Below, in pieces: positions 32,930 through 44,154 of a stretch of 64,000 bases of DNA. The notes under the pieces are model-generated. The model saw only the letters and a list, made by a program, of their open reading frames with translations. It did not search any database and had not been told where the DNA came from. The position numbers and the translations under genes are program-made. The first letter of the stretch is position 1, and the number at the start of each line of letters is the position of its first letter. Source of the DNA: Proteles cristata cristata (lineage: Eukaryota > Chordata > Mammalia > Carnivora > Hyaenidae); NCBI GenBank assembly GCA_017311185.1, contig JAESUZ010002552.1, positions 248,001 to 312,000 of the forward strand. Direction: 5' to 3'.

Positions 32930-33445
32930 AGTTGTGTGCTAGTCAGCCCCCAAGGTGGCCCCGATGACCTCAGCCTCCTGGAATTCACAGCCCTCACACC
33001 TCACCAGGGCTGATCTGCCCAACAGCTGATGACAGGAGTGATGAGATGTCATTTATGACACTGTGTTCCACCACAGGGTGGGACACACACCAGACACACA
33101 CAAAACATACACACACCACCACCACCCCCCGGCTCTGCTCTGGGGAAAGCGAGCTACTGTGCTTTGACCAACCCTATGCAGAGACCCATAAGGTCAGGTG
33201 CTGAAGTTTCCAGCCAACAGCCAGCAAGGAACCTAGGTCTGTCAACAGCCACATGTGTGAGCTTATAGCTGACAGCGGCCATGGTCAACAGCACAAGTAC
33301 AGCCTTTGAGAGATCCTGAGCCAATCCACCCGGATAAGCAGCTCCTGGATTTCCAACCCTGAGAACCGCATGAGATCATCAACACTGCTTCCGTCACTAA
33401 GTTCTGGGATGGTTTGTTATGCAGTGGTAGGTCACTAACACAGCC
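32930..33445 (+). repeat. Old ERVL/MaLR-like LTR
   Basis: gctagtcagcccccaaggtg start; the end aaccctgagaaccgcatgag, cactaagttctgggatggtt and gttatgcagtggtaggtcac is the usual MLT1-like 3' terminus. Subfamily not assigned. A CA-rich patch lies at 33086-33131. Confidence 0.6.
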
Positions 33446-33449
33446 TAAT

Positions 33450-33885
33450 TCCTGTTTGAGCACCTAGAGTAAGTCCCATCCCCATCTCCCACACCTGCCT
33501 TGGGGACAAAGACTGGAATAGAGAGGAGGCTGTCCCTTCTGTAAGGGCCACTAATCTGAGATTTCTGATGAGAGCAGGCAAAAAGGAAGGGGAGCTTCAG
33601 CAACCTCACTGCAAAGCACAGGGGTGGGAGAATGCCCTGCCCCTTGTTGCACCAGGATTTTGGGGCACTGGCCATCTGCTCCCGTGGCCCACGTGGGTCC
33701 TGGAGGGGCAGGAAGAGAGGAGATCACAGGGTCATTCTACTGCCGTCCTGCACACACTTAATTTATGAACCCATCAGAAAGAAGGCACTGTAGTAGCATC
33801 TGCAAGGCGGAAGCAGAGCAGACATTTCAGGGACGATCAGGCTTAGCTTAGAGGCTGGCCTTTCTCTGACAGGTCTATTAAGTGT
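33450..33885. other. Unique intronic sequence
   Basis: Nothing recognised. Confidence 0.4.
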
Positions 33886-33906
33886 CCTTAACACTCTTTT
33901 TGGCTT

Positions 33907-34112
33907 TTTTTTTTTTTAAAGTTTACTTTACTTTGAAAGAAAGAGAGAGAAAGAGAGAGGCAGAGACAGAGGGAGAGAGAAGTTCCAAGCAAGCTCCGCG
34001 CTGTCAGTGCAGAGCCTGATGTGGGGCTCAAGCTCACGAACCGTGAGATTATGAGCTGAGCCGAAACCAAGAGTCAGATGCTCAATCGACTGAGCCAGCC
34101 AGGCACCCCTCA
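33907..34112 (-). repeat. CAN-SINE (reverse)
   Basis: T-run, gaaagaaagagagagaaaga, then ctgagccagccaggcacccc. Duplication ttaacactctt at 33888-33898 and 34113-34123. Confidence 0.93.
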
Positions 34113-34284
34113 TTAACACTCTTAATAAGAAGGCTTCGTTGCCCAGATTCTCCGTCATGCCAGACACCTCTTCAGGGAAAGTCCTCCCAGCCTGCCACTG
34201 CACCACAGGGTCAACTGTCAACCTAGGGACAACTGGGTGACAAAAGAGGCTCAGCCTGACCCCAATGACCATATCTCATTTTCC

Positions 34285-34540
34285 TTTTTAATTTGTTATT
34301 GAGATACAATTACCATATAACATTGTGTTACTTTGGGGTGTAGGCACGCTGGCGTAATACATTTATGTGCCGCAATATGCTTACCACTGCGGCGTTCGCT
34401 AAGGTCAGTATCACTTCACATTTCTTTCTGTGCTGAGAACAATGAAGATGTAGTCTTTGATCAATTCTGAAGTTTCCAGGATAGTACTGTTGGCCATAAT
34501 CACTGTGCTGTGCATTCCATCTCCAAGCATGAATGACGAT
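34285..34540 (+). repeat. L1 3' UTR fragment
   Basis: tttgttattgagatacaatt, tttggggtgtaggcacgctg, tgctgagaacaatgaagatg and ctgttggccataatcactgt fit the L1 3' UTR. Confidence 0.7.
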
Positions 34541-34589
34541 AATAAAAATCGCCCACAAATAGCCCAAGAAGCTGCACCGTGTGATGGGG

Positions 34590-34765
34590 AGACGATCAGG
34601 TACTCTCAGACTCCACCTTCTGCTCCACCACTTTGTGTTTGCCCTTGGGCAACTTGCTTGGTTTGTCTGACCCAAGGGTTTGGCATTAGAGTCACCATGT
34701 GGCTTAAATAAGCCACATATCAAGTGTCTACCACAGGGTCTGGAATACAGCAGGTGCGTGGTAAA
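34590..34765 (+). repeat. MIR SINE (diverged)
   Basis: gtttgcccttgggcaacttg and cacagggtctggaatacagc. Confidence 0.5.
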
Positions 34766-34769
34766 GGTC

Positions 34770-35650
34770 TTCCGCCAGATGATACGTCACAGTCCTAACC
34801 TACCCTGCACCACTCCAACAGCACATGGAAATTCCCCTTCTCTGTACTCCGTACCTACACAAAATATCCACAAATAGTACCTGTCACTATTGTCATGTTT
34901 TATAATTTACGAAGTGAACTCATTAGATCCCTAGATAACCTGCTGAGGTCTAAGGGGCAAGAATGAGTAGCCTGGGTCTGCATAAGTCATACAGGTGGCA
35001 CAAGGAAAGGTGGGGACTAACTTCCAGGGCTCTCGGCCACCTCACCCCTGCTGTGCCTCTAGGCACATCCCCAGCCTTTTCTCCTTAGCGGTTCCTCTTG
35101 TGGGGGTTGCGTGTGTTCCACATGGGAGAGTCCAGATTCTTCAATCCACAGCACACTCTGGGAAACTGGGGCCCAGGCTTGTTAACAGACCAGGCACAGA
35201 GCAGGTAGAGGCCCAAGGATGCTCTAGGACATGGGATAAGGAGGTGCTACGTCACAAGGCTCTCATCTGATACCAATTCGAATGAAGCTAAAAGAACTGA
35301 AAACATAAAGCAGCTCAGGGTGCCCAGGGCAGAGAAGGGGGTGGGAAGGAAGAAATGCTGGGCTCCCTCATTCTCCTCCCCACCCCCAACATCTAGCTGC
35401 ACCTACCTCTGTTTTTATCTCCTGTCCCACCTCAATGGCAGAGGGGCCACACATGTTAGCATCATCTGGTCCCTCCACTGTCACTTAGATTTTCATCCAT
35501 TCATTCATCCATTCCCTCACTCACCCACCCTCAGTGGGGCCACCACATGGCTCAGCAACCCCTTGCCATGATCCTACCATTACATCTCTGACTCCCCACT
35601 CTCCTACCTTGCCTTACAGACCACAGAGAGAACACAGACTATTAGGTCCC
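34770..35650. other. Mostly unique intronic sequence
   Basis: 34900-35000 may hold a worn reverse MIR. A short (ATTC)n lies at about 35495-35520. Otherwise nothing recognised. Confidence 0.4.
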
Positions 35651-35854
35651 ACTTTGTGATGGCTAATTCTGTGTGTCAGGTTGGTGATGGTACCCAGATA
35701 TATGGTCAAGTACAAGTCTAGATGTCACTGTGAAAGCATTTTTTAGGATGTGATTAACATTTAAATCAGTAGACTTTGAATTAAGCAGATTACTCTCCAT
35801 CATGTGGGTGGGCCTCATCTGATCAGCTGAAGGCCTTCTAAGAAAAAAAGTAAG

Positions 35855-35982
35855 GGGGTGCCTGGGTGGCTTAGTCAGTTAAGTGTCCAACTTATGATTT
35901 CAGCTTAGGTCATGATCTTGCAGTTTGTGAGTTCGAGCCCCACATTGGGCTCCGCACGCTGACAGCGTGGAGCCTGTTGGGG

Positions 35983-36018
<36 letters not shown>

Positions 36019-36045
36019 CTTCCCCTGCTCACTCTCTCTGAAAGA
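35855..36045 (+). repeat. CAN-SINE nested in LTR
   Basis: gggtgcctgggtggcttagt head and acagcgtggagcctgttggg body, with an expanded (TC)n at 35986-36016. Confidence 0.93.
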
Positions 36046-36072
36046 AAGAAAGAAAAGAAAGAAAAGAAAGAA

Positions 36073-36132
<60 letters not shown>

Positions 36133-36139
36133 AAAGAAA
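36041..36139. repeat. (GAAA)n microsatellite
   Basis: About 100 bp of gaaa and gaaaa units grown from the SINE tail. Long enough to be polymorphic. Confidence 0.97.
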
Positions 36140-36182
36140 TAGGCTGAGATTCCCAAGGAAGAAGAAATTCTCCCTTCAGCTT

Positions 36183-38925
36183 GTTGGCCATTTTTATGAC
36201 CTCTTTGGAAAGATGTTTATTCAGTTCTTCTGCCCAATTTTAATCAGATTGGGTTTTTTTTTTTGGTTTCTGTTTTGTTTTGCATATGGTTTCAAACATA
36301 TTTCATATATAATTTGAAAATATTTTCTCCTATTCCATAGGTTGTCTTTTCATTTTGTTGATGGTTTCCTTTGCTGGGCAGAAGGGTTTTAGTTGGATGT
36401 AGTCTCACTTGTTTTATTTTTATTATTGTTGCCTTTGCTTTTGGTCTCAAATCCAACAAAATTATTTCCAAGATTGATGTCAAGGAGCTTATCCGCTATG
36501 TTTTCTTCTAAGAGTTTTACAATTTCAATTCTTAAACTTAAGTCTTTAATCCATTTTGACTTAGTTTTGTGTATGGTGTAACATGGAAGTCAGTTTCATT
36601 CTTTTGCATGTGGCTGTCGTTTCGGCAACCATTTCTTTTTTTTTCTTTTTTTTTTTTAATTTATTTCTAGGAGAGAGAGAGAGACAGCGTGAGCAGGGGA
36701 GGTCAGAGAGAGAGGGGGTCACAGACTGAAACAGGCTCCAGGCTCTGAGCTGGCAGTCAGCACAGAGCCCGATGCGGGGCTCGAACCCACAAACCGTGAG
36801 ATCATGACCTAAGCGAAAGTCGGATGCTTAACCGACTAAGCCACCCAGGCGCCCCATGGCAACCCTTTCTTGAACAGACTTTCTATTCCCTATTACATAT
36901 TCTTGGCTCCTTTCTCACAAATTAATTGACTATATATGCATGGGTTTATTTTTGGACTATGATGCTCCATTGATCTATGTGTCTTTTTTTTAAGTCAGTA
37001 CTACATTGTTTTGATTACTATAGCTTTGTAATACAGTTTGCAATCAAGAGTGTGATGTCTCCAGCTTTTACTTTGGCTAGTAGGGGTCTTCTGTAGTTCC
37101 ATACAATTCTAGGATTGTTTTTTCTATTTCTGTAAAAATTGTCACAGGATTTGATAGAGATTAACTGAATCTATAGATTGCTTTGGGTAGTACGGATTTA
37201 CACCAATATGAATTCCTCCAATCCATAAACTCAGAATATCTTTCCATTTGTCCTCTTTAATTTCTTTCATCAGTTATAGTTTTCAGCGTACAGATTTTCA
37301 CCACCTTAGCCAAATTTATTCCTAAGTATTTCGTTCTTTCTGATACTATTATAGATGAAATTGTTTTCTTAATTTTGCTTTTTGATAGTTCACTGTTGGT
37401 ATATAGAAATGCAACCAAGTTTTGTACACTGATTTTGTATCCCTCAACTTTATGGAAATTTTTTATAGTTTTAACAGGTTTTTGGTGAAGTCTTTAGGGT
37501 TTTCAATATGTAAGATCTTGTTATCTGAAAATAGAGACATTTTATTTCTTCATCTCTAATTTGGATATCCTTTCTTTTTCTTGCCTAAATGCTCTGGCTA
37601 GGACTTCCAGTACCACGCTGAATAAAAATAGTGACAGTGGACATCCATGTCTGATTCCTGATCTTAGAAGAAAAGCTTCCAGCTTTTCACCAATGAGTAT
37701 GATGTTGGCTGTGGGTCTGTCTCATGTGGCTTTTATTATGTTGAGGTATGTTTCTACTCAAAGAGTTTTTAATCATGAAAGGATGTTTGCATCTACTGAA
37801 ATGATCCCATGACTTTTAGCCTTTCATTGTAGTAATGTGATGTATCATATTGACTAATTTGCAAATGTTGAACCATCCTTGCATCCCTGGAATAAATCCC
37901 ACTTGACGTGACCCTTTTAATGTACTACCAGATCTGGTTTGTTAATATTCTGTTGAGGATTTTTGCATCTATGTTAATTAGGGATATTGGCTTGTAATTT
38001 TTTTTCTTATAGTGTCCTTGTCTGATTTTGATCTCAGGTAAAGAAGTAAAGCCTCATAAAATGAGATTGGAAGTGCTCCCTCCCCTTCTATATTTTAGCA
38101 AAGGTTATAAAGGGTTGGTATTAATACTTTCAATGTTTGGAAAAAGTTACCAGTGAAGCCATCCGGTCCTGGACTTTGGCTAACTGGGAAATTTTTGATT
38201 ATGGATTCATTCTCCTTACTAGAACTTGGTCTGTTCAGATTTTCTATTTCTCCATGACTCCATCTTGTAAGTTGTATGTTTCTAGGAATTTATTCATTTC
38301 TTCTAGGTTGTTTTTTTAGTCTCTGTTTCATTGATTTCTGTTCTCATTCTTATTATTTCCTTCCTTCTACTAAATTTGGGTTGAGTTTGTTCCTCTTCTT
38401 CTGGTTCCTTGAGTTGTTAAGTTTGACTGTTTATTTGAGATCTTTCTTTTTTCTCAACGTAGGGGTTTATCGCTATAAACTTTCCTCTTTGAGCTGCATT
38501 TGCTGCATCCCATAGGTTTTTGTGTGTTGTATTTCCATTTTTCTTTGTCTCAAGATCTTTTCTTTTTTCTCTTTGATGTTCTTCTTTGCCTCATTTGTAG
38601 TCCAGTAGTTTGTTTCATTTCCACATATTTGTAAATTTTCCAGTTTTGTTCTTGTAGTTGATTTCTAGTTTCATACCATTATGGGTAAAAAAAAAAAAAT
38701 ACTTGACATGACTTCAATCTTCTCAAATTTATTAAGACTTGTTTCAAGCTTAACATGGGATCTATCCTGGGGAAAGTCCTCTGTGCATTTGAGAAGAATG
38801 TATATTCTGTTGCTGCTGGCTGGACTGTTCTATAATGTCTATTAAGTCTGCCTGGTCTAATGTATTGTTGAAATCCAAGGTTTCCGAGCTGTACTTCTTG
38901 AGGGTCCAATCCTGATGTCTATTGC
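36183..38925 (-). repeat. L1 ORF2 fragment, about 2.5 kb (reverse), degenerate
   Basis: Reverse LINE-1 reverse-transcriptase and C-terminal region: ttggttgtcttttcattttg-like text at 36340, ttttggtctcaaatccaaca (36439), actatagctttgtaatacag (37018), gacagtggacatccatgtct (37632), tttcattgtagtaatgtgat (37824) and aagtctgcctggtctaatgt (38844). Only short open frames survive, so it is dead. It is sense relative to GRIK4. Confidence 0.93.
36638..36856 (-). repeat. CAN-SINE (younger subgroup) nested in L1
   Basis: T-run, gagagagagagacagcgtga, then ccgactaagccacccaggcg. Duplication cggcaaccatttctt (36623-36637) and tggcaaccctttctt (36857-36871). Confidence 0.96.
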
Positions 38926-38929
38926 ACCT

Positions 38930-39250
38930 GCTAACTCTCATTCATAGGCTTTATCTGTGGAGATCCCTTGCAGCCAGGGTTGAAGATTTATCCACTTGTG
39001 GGGTTCTGCTCTGAAGCACTGTGGGATAATTACCAGCCTGCTACCACTTTTTATACTGATGTTGCAACTTGCTAATTCTTGGGCCAGCAGTGTAAATTCA
39101 AACCTCAAACCCAGTAAGGGTACCCTCTGGTTATAAAGTCTCAGAGAGACTATTTTTTCTCACTCAGTGCTCAAGTTATTGCCCCGTGCTTATGAGCAGA
39201 CTATCTTATAAGTCCCGTTTCACTGAGGGCATCGTCTTTATGTCGGATTC
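38930..39250. other. Unassigned intronic sequence
   Basis: Beyond the L1 end; no repeat or gene recognised. Confidence 0.4.
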
Positions 39251-39254
39251 TCAA

Positions 39255-40060
39255 TTGTAACTCCCTGTCTTACACAGTTCCAAGGTCTTGCCTCCTACCT
39301 CTTCACGGCCAATGAAATCCAAACTCCTTAACTCCTGACCCTCACAATACCCCTGCTTCCCTATTCCAGACTGCCACAGCATCAATTTACGTGCTTACCA
39401 CTTCACTTTTCTGTTCTCTCTTTATTTCGGCCCCTGGTGGTTTTCTTACTTTCCTTCTTGTTCAATGAGTGTTCAAAGGTTTGTTATTGTATTTTATCCA
39501 ACACTTCATGGCATTTTCTAGGAGAGGAATTCTCAGTTTATCTAGCCAACCACACTGTCAGAAATAAACATCTGCTTGTGGTTTATCTATACCATGGAAT
39601 ACTACATGGCAATGTAGAAATCTGGCCATGTGTAGCAACATGGATGGACCTTGAGGGTGTTATGCTGAGCGAAATAAGTCAGGCAGAGAAGGACAAATAT
39701 CATGTTTGCACGTATAGGAGGATTAGGAGGAACTTGACGGAGGAACAAGGGGGAGAAGAAGGGCGGAAATGGTGGGGGAAAGGGAGAGAGGCAAACCATG
39801 AGAGACTCTTGAATGCTGACAAAAACTGAGGACTGATGGATGTGGGGGGAGGAGGGATGGGCATGGAGGAGGACACTTGTGGGGATGAGCACTGGGTGTT
39901 ATGTGGAAACTAATTTGACAATAAACTATTTGTAAAAAAAAAAAAAACAAAGTTAAATATGATACTGAGAAACATAAAAAAAAAAAAGAAATAAACATCT
40001 GCTGTATTTTAATTGTTTGCCTGAATATCTGTCTACCCCCACTGGGTCTTCAAGCTCCTT
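39255..40060 (+). repeat. L2-like sequence interrupted by a young L1
   Basis: ccaatgaaatccaaactcct with ctccctattccagactgcca before the insertion, and ctgggtcttcaagctccttg with agacc after it, are L2 3' UTR-like. Confidence 0.5.
39577..39986 (+). repeat. Young, 5'-truncated L1 insertion with perfect 17-bp duplication
   Basis: Carnivore L1 3' end: ggaatactacatggcaatgt, tgaccttgagggtgtt-type text, gtgctgagcgaaataagtca-type text, then gatgagcactgggtgttatg. An AATAAA lies at 39920-39925 and an A-run at 39934-39947, followed by 28 bp of other sequence and a second A-run. The duplication agaaataaacatctgct is identical at 39560-39576 and 39987-40003. Coding capacity is lost. Confidence 0.95.
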
Positions 40061-40079
40061 GAGACCATGCTCTCAGTGT

Positions 40080-40310
40080 CTATCAGCATAGGATTCAGAG
40101 CACAGGCGGACCAGGTTCAAAGCCTATATTCGCCATTTACAACTATATAACACTGAGCAGGATACCTCATGTATATGCCTCAGTTTAGCTACCTAAAAAT
40201 TGTAATAACATTAGCATCTACTGTGTTGATGATTAAATGAACTAATACATGCGAAAATCTTCAAAAGAAAACCAGCACCACAGTGAACACTCAACACATA
40301 TTACTTTTAT
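40080..40310 (+). repeat. MIR SINE
   Basis: gcaggataggattcagagc-type start, ccaggttcaaagcctatatt, tatgcctcagtttagctacc and gaacactcaacacatattac. Confidence 0.75.
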
Positions 40311-40574
40311 TGTGAGGGCAGCACACAGCAGGCAGAGGTTCAGCAAATATGTATTGAGTTCATTATTTTCAACTTTATATCCTCATTACCTACCCTGGTA
40401 ATGCTGGCCCTTCACAGCATTCAATACATATTTAATGAGTTAATATGACGAGATGAGTGAACGACTGCATCAATATTTATGCATATTCTCTTTACTGTCC
40501 CAGGGGAAGAGGCATCCCTCACCTGTGTAAGACCAAAACTTCCAGCAATATCTTAGCTCCTGCTCTTTGCCACC

Positions 40575-40985
40575 CTCACACGCTTTCTCTCCTAACTCCA
40601 CCTTCCCACCCCTCTTTCCCCTTGGAATATAACATGCTCTTGCTTGTCCAATGTAAAACATGCATACGTCCTCCCCCCGCCACACACACACACACACACA
40701 CACATACACACACACCTTTGGCTGGAGATCACTTAATTCCATATCCTCAGCTATTCACCAAATTCAGCTTCTGGACAAACTTCTTTCCTGACCTTCTGAG
40801 CCTGGAGTGGATGTCCTTCCCCAGCAGCCACTGTTCCCTGCTCCAATTTCCACCCCAATTCTCAAGCACGGCATGGTAATTGTCCATTTGCTAGAAGCTA
40901 GGGAATATAGCTCTCCTCCTGGCATCCCAAGTGCCCAGCATGAGCCCAGTATGTGGGAGGTGCCCAATAAATGCTGACTGAATGG
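40575..40985 (+). repeat. L2 3' region
   Basis: Pyrimidine-rich L2 text ending ccagtatgtgggaggtgccc with aataaatgctgactgaatgg. Contains a CA microsatellite. Confidence 0.65.
40680..40716. repeat. (CA)n microsatellite
   Basis: CA run with one imperfection (cata). Confidence 0.95.
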
Positions 40986-41020
40986 ATAACTACAAGCCAG
41001 TGATGACACAAACAATATTT

Positions 41021-41236
41021 TTTGTAAAAAGTTTTTTATGTTGAGAGAGACAGAAACAGTGTGAGTGGGGGAGGGACAGAGAGAGAGGGAGAGAGAGAGA
41101 GAGAGGGAGAACCTCAAACAGGCTTGGTGCTGCCAGTGCAGAGCCTGATGAGGGATTTGAACTCACGAAACCGTGAGATGATGACCTAAGCTGAAACCGA
41201 GTGTCAGATGCCCAACCGAGCCCCCCAGGTGCCCCA
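41021..41236 (-). repeat. CAN-SINE (reverse)
   Basis: Degenerate tail, (GA)n at 41078-41108, then gagccccccaggtgcccca. Imperfect duplication around gatgacacaaacaatatt and tggtgacacaatattt. Confidence 0.92.
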
Positions 41237-41254
41237 TGGTGACACAATATTTAT

Positions 41255-41465
41255 TATTCCTACCTCCATGAGCTAAAAAAGGAAAAAAAAAGGGAAGGAG
41301 GAAGGACGGATGAACCTTCAATAGTTACAGCCCAATCAGCCTCGGGATTAGCTAGGTGACTCAGTTAGCTGTAAAAGTTCCTAATTAGATTTATCTTCAT
41401 GGCTGTCCTGATGATCAGGCCTAGAGAGAAATGAGGATGGCCAGGGGCTAGGAAAGGAGGAGCAT
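41255..41465. other. Unique intronic sequence
   Basis: AT-rich 41320-41400 (ggattagctaggtgactcag, ttcctaattagatttatctt) is a weak candidate conserved element. Confidence 0.4.
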
Positions 41466-41469
41466 CTCA

Positions 41470-41640
41470 ATGAAAAGAGCATACATTTTGACACAGCTTG
41501 AACTTCTAGGTTCAACTCTCTGCCCTACCAATATACTAGCTGTGCAGCAACTCTGGGCTTTTAGGCTCTCTATAGAGCCTCAGTTTCTTCGCCTATAAAA
41601 TGGGTTTAATAGCCACAATGCTATCATTGCCTTGCTATCT
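41470..41640 (+). repeat. MIR SINE
   Basis: aacttctaggttcaactctc, gagcctcagtttcttcgcct and ataaaatggg. Confidence 0.8.
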
Positions 41641-41709
41641 CACAGAGGTTTGTGAGAAACAGTGGGTGCGTACGCGTACGTGTGCAGGCATGCATGTGCA
41701 CTCTATAAA

Positions 41710-42785
41710 CAATAAGGTAAAACCCAAACATTTTCCAATATTGCTATGATTTCTGCCTTTTCTCTCCCAGCATCGATCCCCACCACATGCTTACTTTGGC
41801 CAGAAATTATCTACTCCAGAGACAAAAATCACATCGTATGAAATTTAAAATTGAGCTTAAAATACCAAAATGTATACATAGGGGGAGGGGGAAAAATCCT
41901 GAAATTCATTCAAAACAAAGTATGCCCTGTCAGCCAGTCTCCAGTGGGACTAGCCAATGGCGGATCCTTCTTTATAAAGGACAGAGCAAGGTCAGAGAGG
42001 ACAAGGAGCCTGATTGGGGGGGAGGGGGGACTGGACTGGGAAAGCGTTTGCCACCGATGGCAGGAACGCGTCTTCAGAAAGGCTCGCCAGAGTCTAAAGC
42101 CGCACTTTGGTCGACTTCCCAGTTTTGCGGAGGGTCAGCCTTCATTAACTTTCACTGTGTGGCATCAACAGATGCTGGGAGTTGAGGCCGTTTCATCATG
42201 CCACTGTCACCGAGTGGCTCTGAGCCGCAGAGTTTGAAAAGATTTGTGTGTGTTTGTTTTGTACGCCACGCCTTCACTATAAAGGAGAATCATTCAGCTC
42301 TTCCTGCTTCCCCGACTGCACCCAAGGGGGCTGCAAACCTGGCGAGTATGTCAGTGACTACTTACTGACTAATTGCAGCCCCTCCTTATGGTCTAGAAAC
42401 AAAAGTGGGGGTCCTGTATTCAACGAAGCCCCTGCTAACTTGCGCAGATTTTGATGTTCCTGGAAAATGACAGGGAGACTGCCCAGCCACAGTTTTCCAA
42501 AAACGAATTCTTTAAATGGTAGAGGAGTTAAGCCGGGAGGGTGTCATGGCAGTGCCCAGGCATGGAGAAGGGAAGAGCTGCCCATGAGCTGTGGATGAAG
42601 GCTTTGTGCACCACAAAGCACTTCCCGGGTGTTGTTGTGTTCCACTGGCACAGTGAGCCACTTCCCACAGCCCCTTGAGTACCAGGGGTGGACACTGAGG
42701 TTGACTCCTTGTCCATTCTACCTGCCCCCCACACCGTGCAACAGCAACATGGTTCGGGGACCGAGCCCCGCTCCAAGACTGGTTT
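41710..42785. other. Unique intronic sequence
   Basis: No repeat recognised. The overlapping open frames 41787-42237 have no splice or homology support. 42140-42240 could be conserved. Confidence 0.45.
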
Positions 42786-42789
42786 AAAT

Positions 42790-43362
42790 CAGAAGTTGGC
42801 GTGCTACATGGCCTGTGAGAAGAATCTAGCCTGCAGCCCTACCTTTTGGGGGGTTTTCTGGAGAGCCTACAAGCTGGGAATTGTGACATTTTAAAATGGT
42901 TGGGGGGAAAAAATCAAAAGGAGACTACTTCAAGACACGTAAAAATGATACGATATTAAAACATCAACATCCAGGGATGCCTGGGTGGGCTTAGTCAGTT
43001 GGGTCTCCGACTTTGGCTTGGGTCCATGATCTCAAAGTTCATGGGTTCGAACCCCGAGTCAGGCTCTGTGCTGACGGCTCAGAGCCTGGAACTTGCTTCG
43101 GATTCTGTGTCTCCCTCTCTGTCTCTGGCCCCCCCTCCCCACTTGTGCTCTCTCTCAAAAATAAATAAACACTAAAAAAAAACCTGAAGAAAAAACCAAT
43201 ATCCATAAATAAAGTTTTATTGTAACACAGCTATGTTCATGTACTTCTGTCTTTGTCTGTGGCTTTTTGTGCTACCAAGCACCATAGGCAAAGACTGTAC
43301 GGTCCACAAAGCCTAAAATACTTACTATGTAGCCCTTTATGGAATAGTTTTGGTGATTCCTG
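42790..43362. mobile_element. hAT-type non-autonomous DNA transposon, split by a CAN-SINE
   Basis: Opens cagaagttggcgtgctacat and closes tttggtgattcctg, near-inverted termini. The interior has ataaataaagttttattgta and ggtccacaaagcctaaaata, hallmarks of a common mammalian hAT (MER) element. Confidence 0.75.
42973..43183 (+). repeat. CAN-SINE nested in hAT
   Basis: agggatgcctgggtgggctt head, ctgtgctgacggctcagagc body, ataaataaacactaaa tail. Confidence 0.94.
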
Positions 43363-43369
43363 GCCTAAG

Positions 43370-43770
43370 TCAATCACAGTACTTTCTTACCAGCATTTCT
43401 CTTCTAAGAACCCAGACAAAGCCATTTGGAGCCAGGCATTCCCCCATGACAATAATTGGTTCAGGATGGTTAGGCTGCTCCAAATGGGCCCATTAAGACT
43501 CACGGAGAGAGAACTCTGTCTGGTTCTGATTCTCTTGCTTGACCTGAAAACACTGCTATGGAAAGCCCACAGTATTAGGGGGAGCCAATCTCAGGATAAA
43601 GCCGATACCACGGCCAGCGAAGTCAAGAGGTGGAAGAAACCGGAGTCCTTGACGCCATCACTGAATCACCAGAAATAACCCACAATGGTGCCCATCCCCC
43701 ATCCACTTCTTGCTGTGGAAGCCGATTCATTATCTTACCCATTAAGCTGCGCTGGGTTGTGTTTTGTTAC
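43370..43770. other. Unique intronic sequence
   Basis: Nothing recognised; the open frame 43253-43678 overlaps the transposon and is spurious. Confidence 0.45.
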
Positions 43771-43779
43771 TTGCAAACT

Positions 43780-44150
43780 AAAGTATCTCCCAATTCTGGC
43801 CGTTTGCATATACTATTCCCTCTGCCCAGAAGGTTCCCCTCTCCCCATCCCTGGTCCAGCCAGCCCTACTCATCTTTCCAGTTTCACAATAAATGGCAAT
43901 GTCTTAGGAAGGCCATCTGTGACATCCTAAACTGAATAATGTCTCGGTGCTCTACACCATCCCCATCCACAGTGCTCTTGACTTACCCTTCTGTAACACA
44001 CGCCACATATCTCTCATTAAGTGTTTGTTCCTGCCTCATTGCTAGTCTTTTTGCTCCATTATAGCCCAGACCATGTTTGTCTTGTTCTCCACTGTGTCCT
44101 AAGTGCCTAATGCAGCGCCTAGTAACTAGGTGCTATCTAAACGGCATACA
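43780..44150 (+). repeat. L2 3' end
   Basis: ccctctgcccagaaggttcc, aaggccatctgtgacatcct, cttgttctccactgtgtcct and gcctaatgcagcgcctagta: standard L2 3' UTR order. Confidence 0.8.
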
Positions 44151-44154
44151 AGCA

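Larger units (their letters stand above)
35660..36180 (+). repeat. ERVL LTR of MLT2-like type, split by a CAN-SINE
   Basis: tgtgatggctaattctgtgt with gtcag at 35657 is the characteristic start. Followed by gatgtgattaacatttaaat, cagtagactttgaattaagc and ggtgggcctcatctgatcag; resumes after the SINE with gaagaaattctcccttc. Confidence 0.65.

Noticed and set aside
36183..38925. Possible intact L1 reverse transcriptase gene
   Set aside because: Only fragments of about 60-80 codons survive and a SINE interrupts it; it is a dead fragment.
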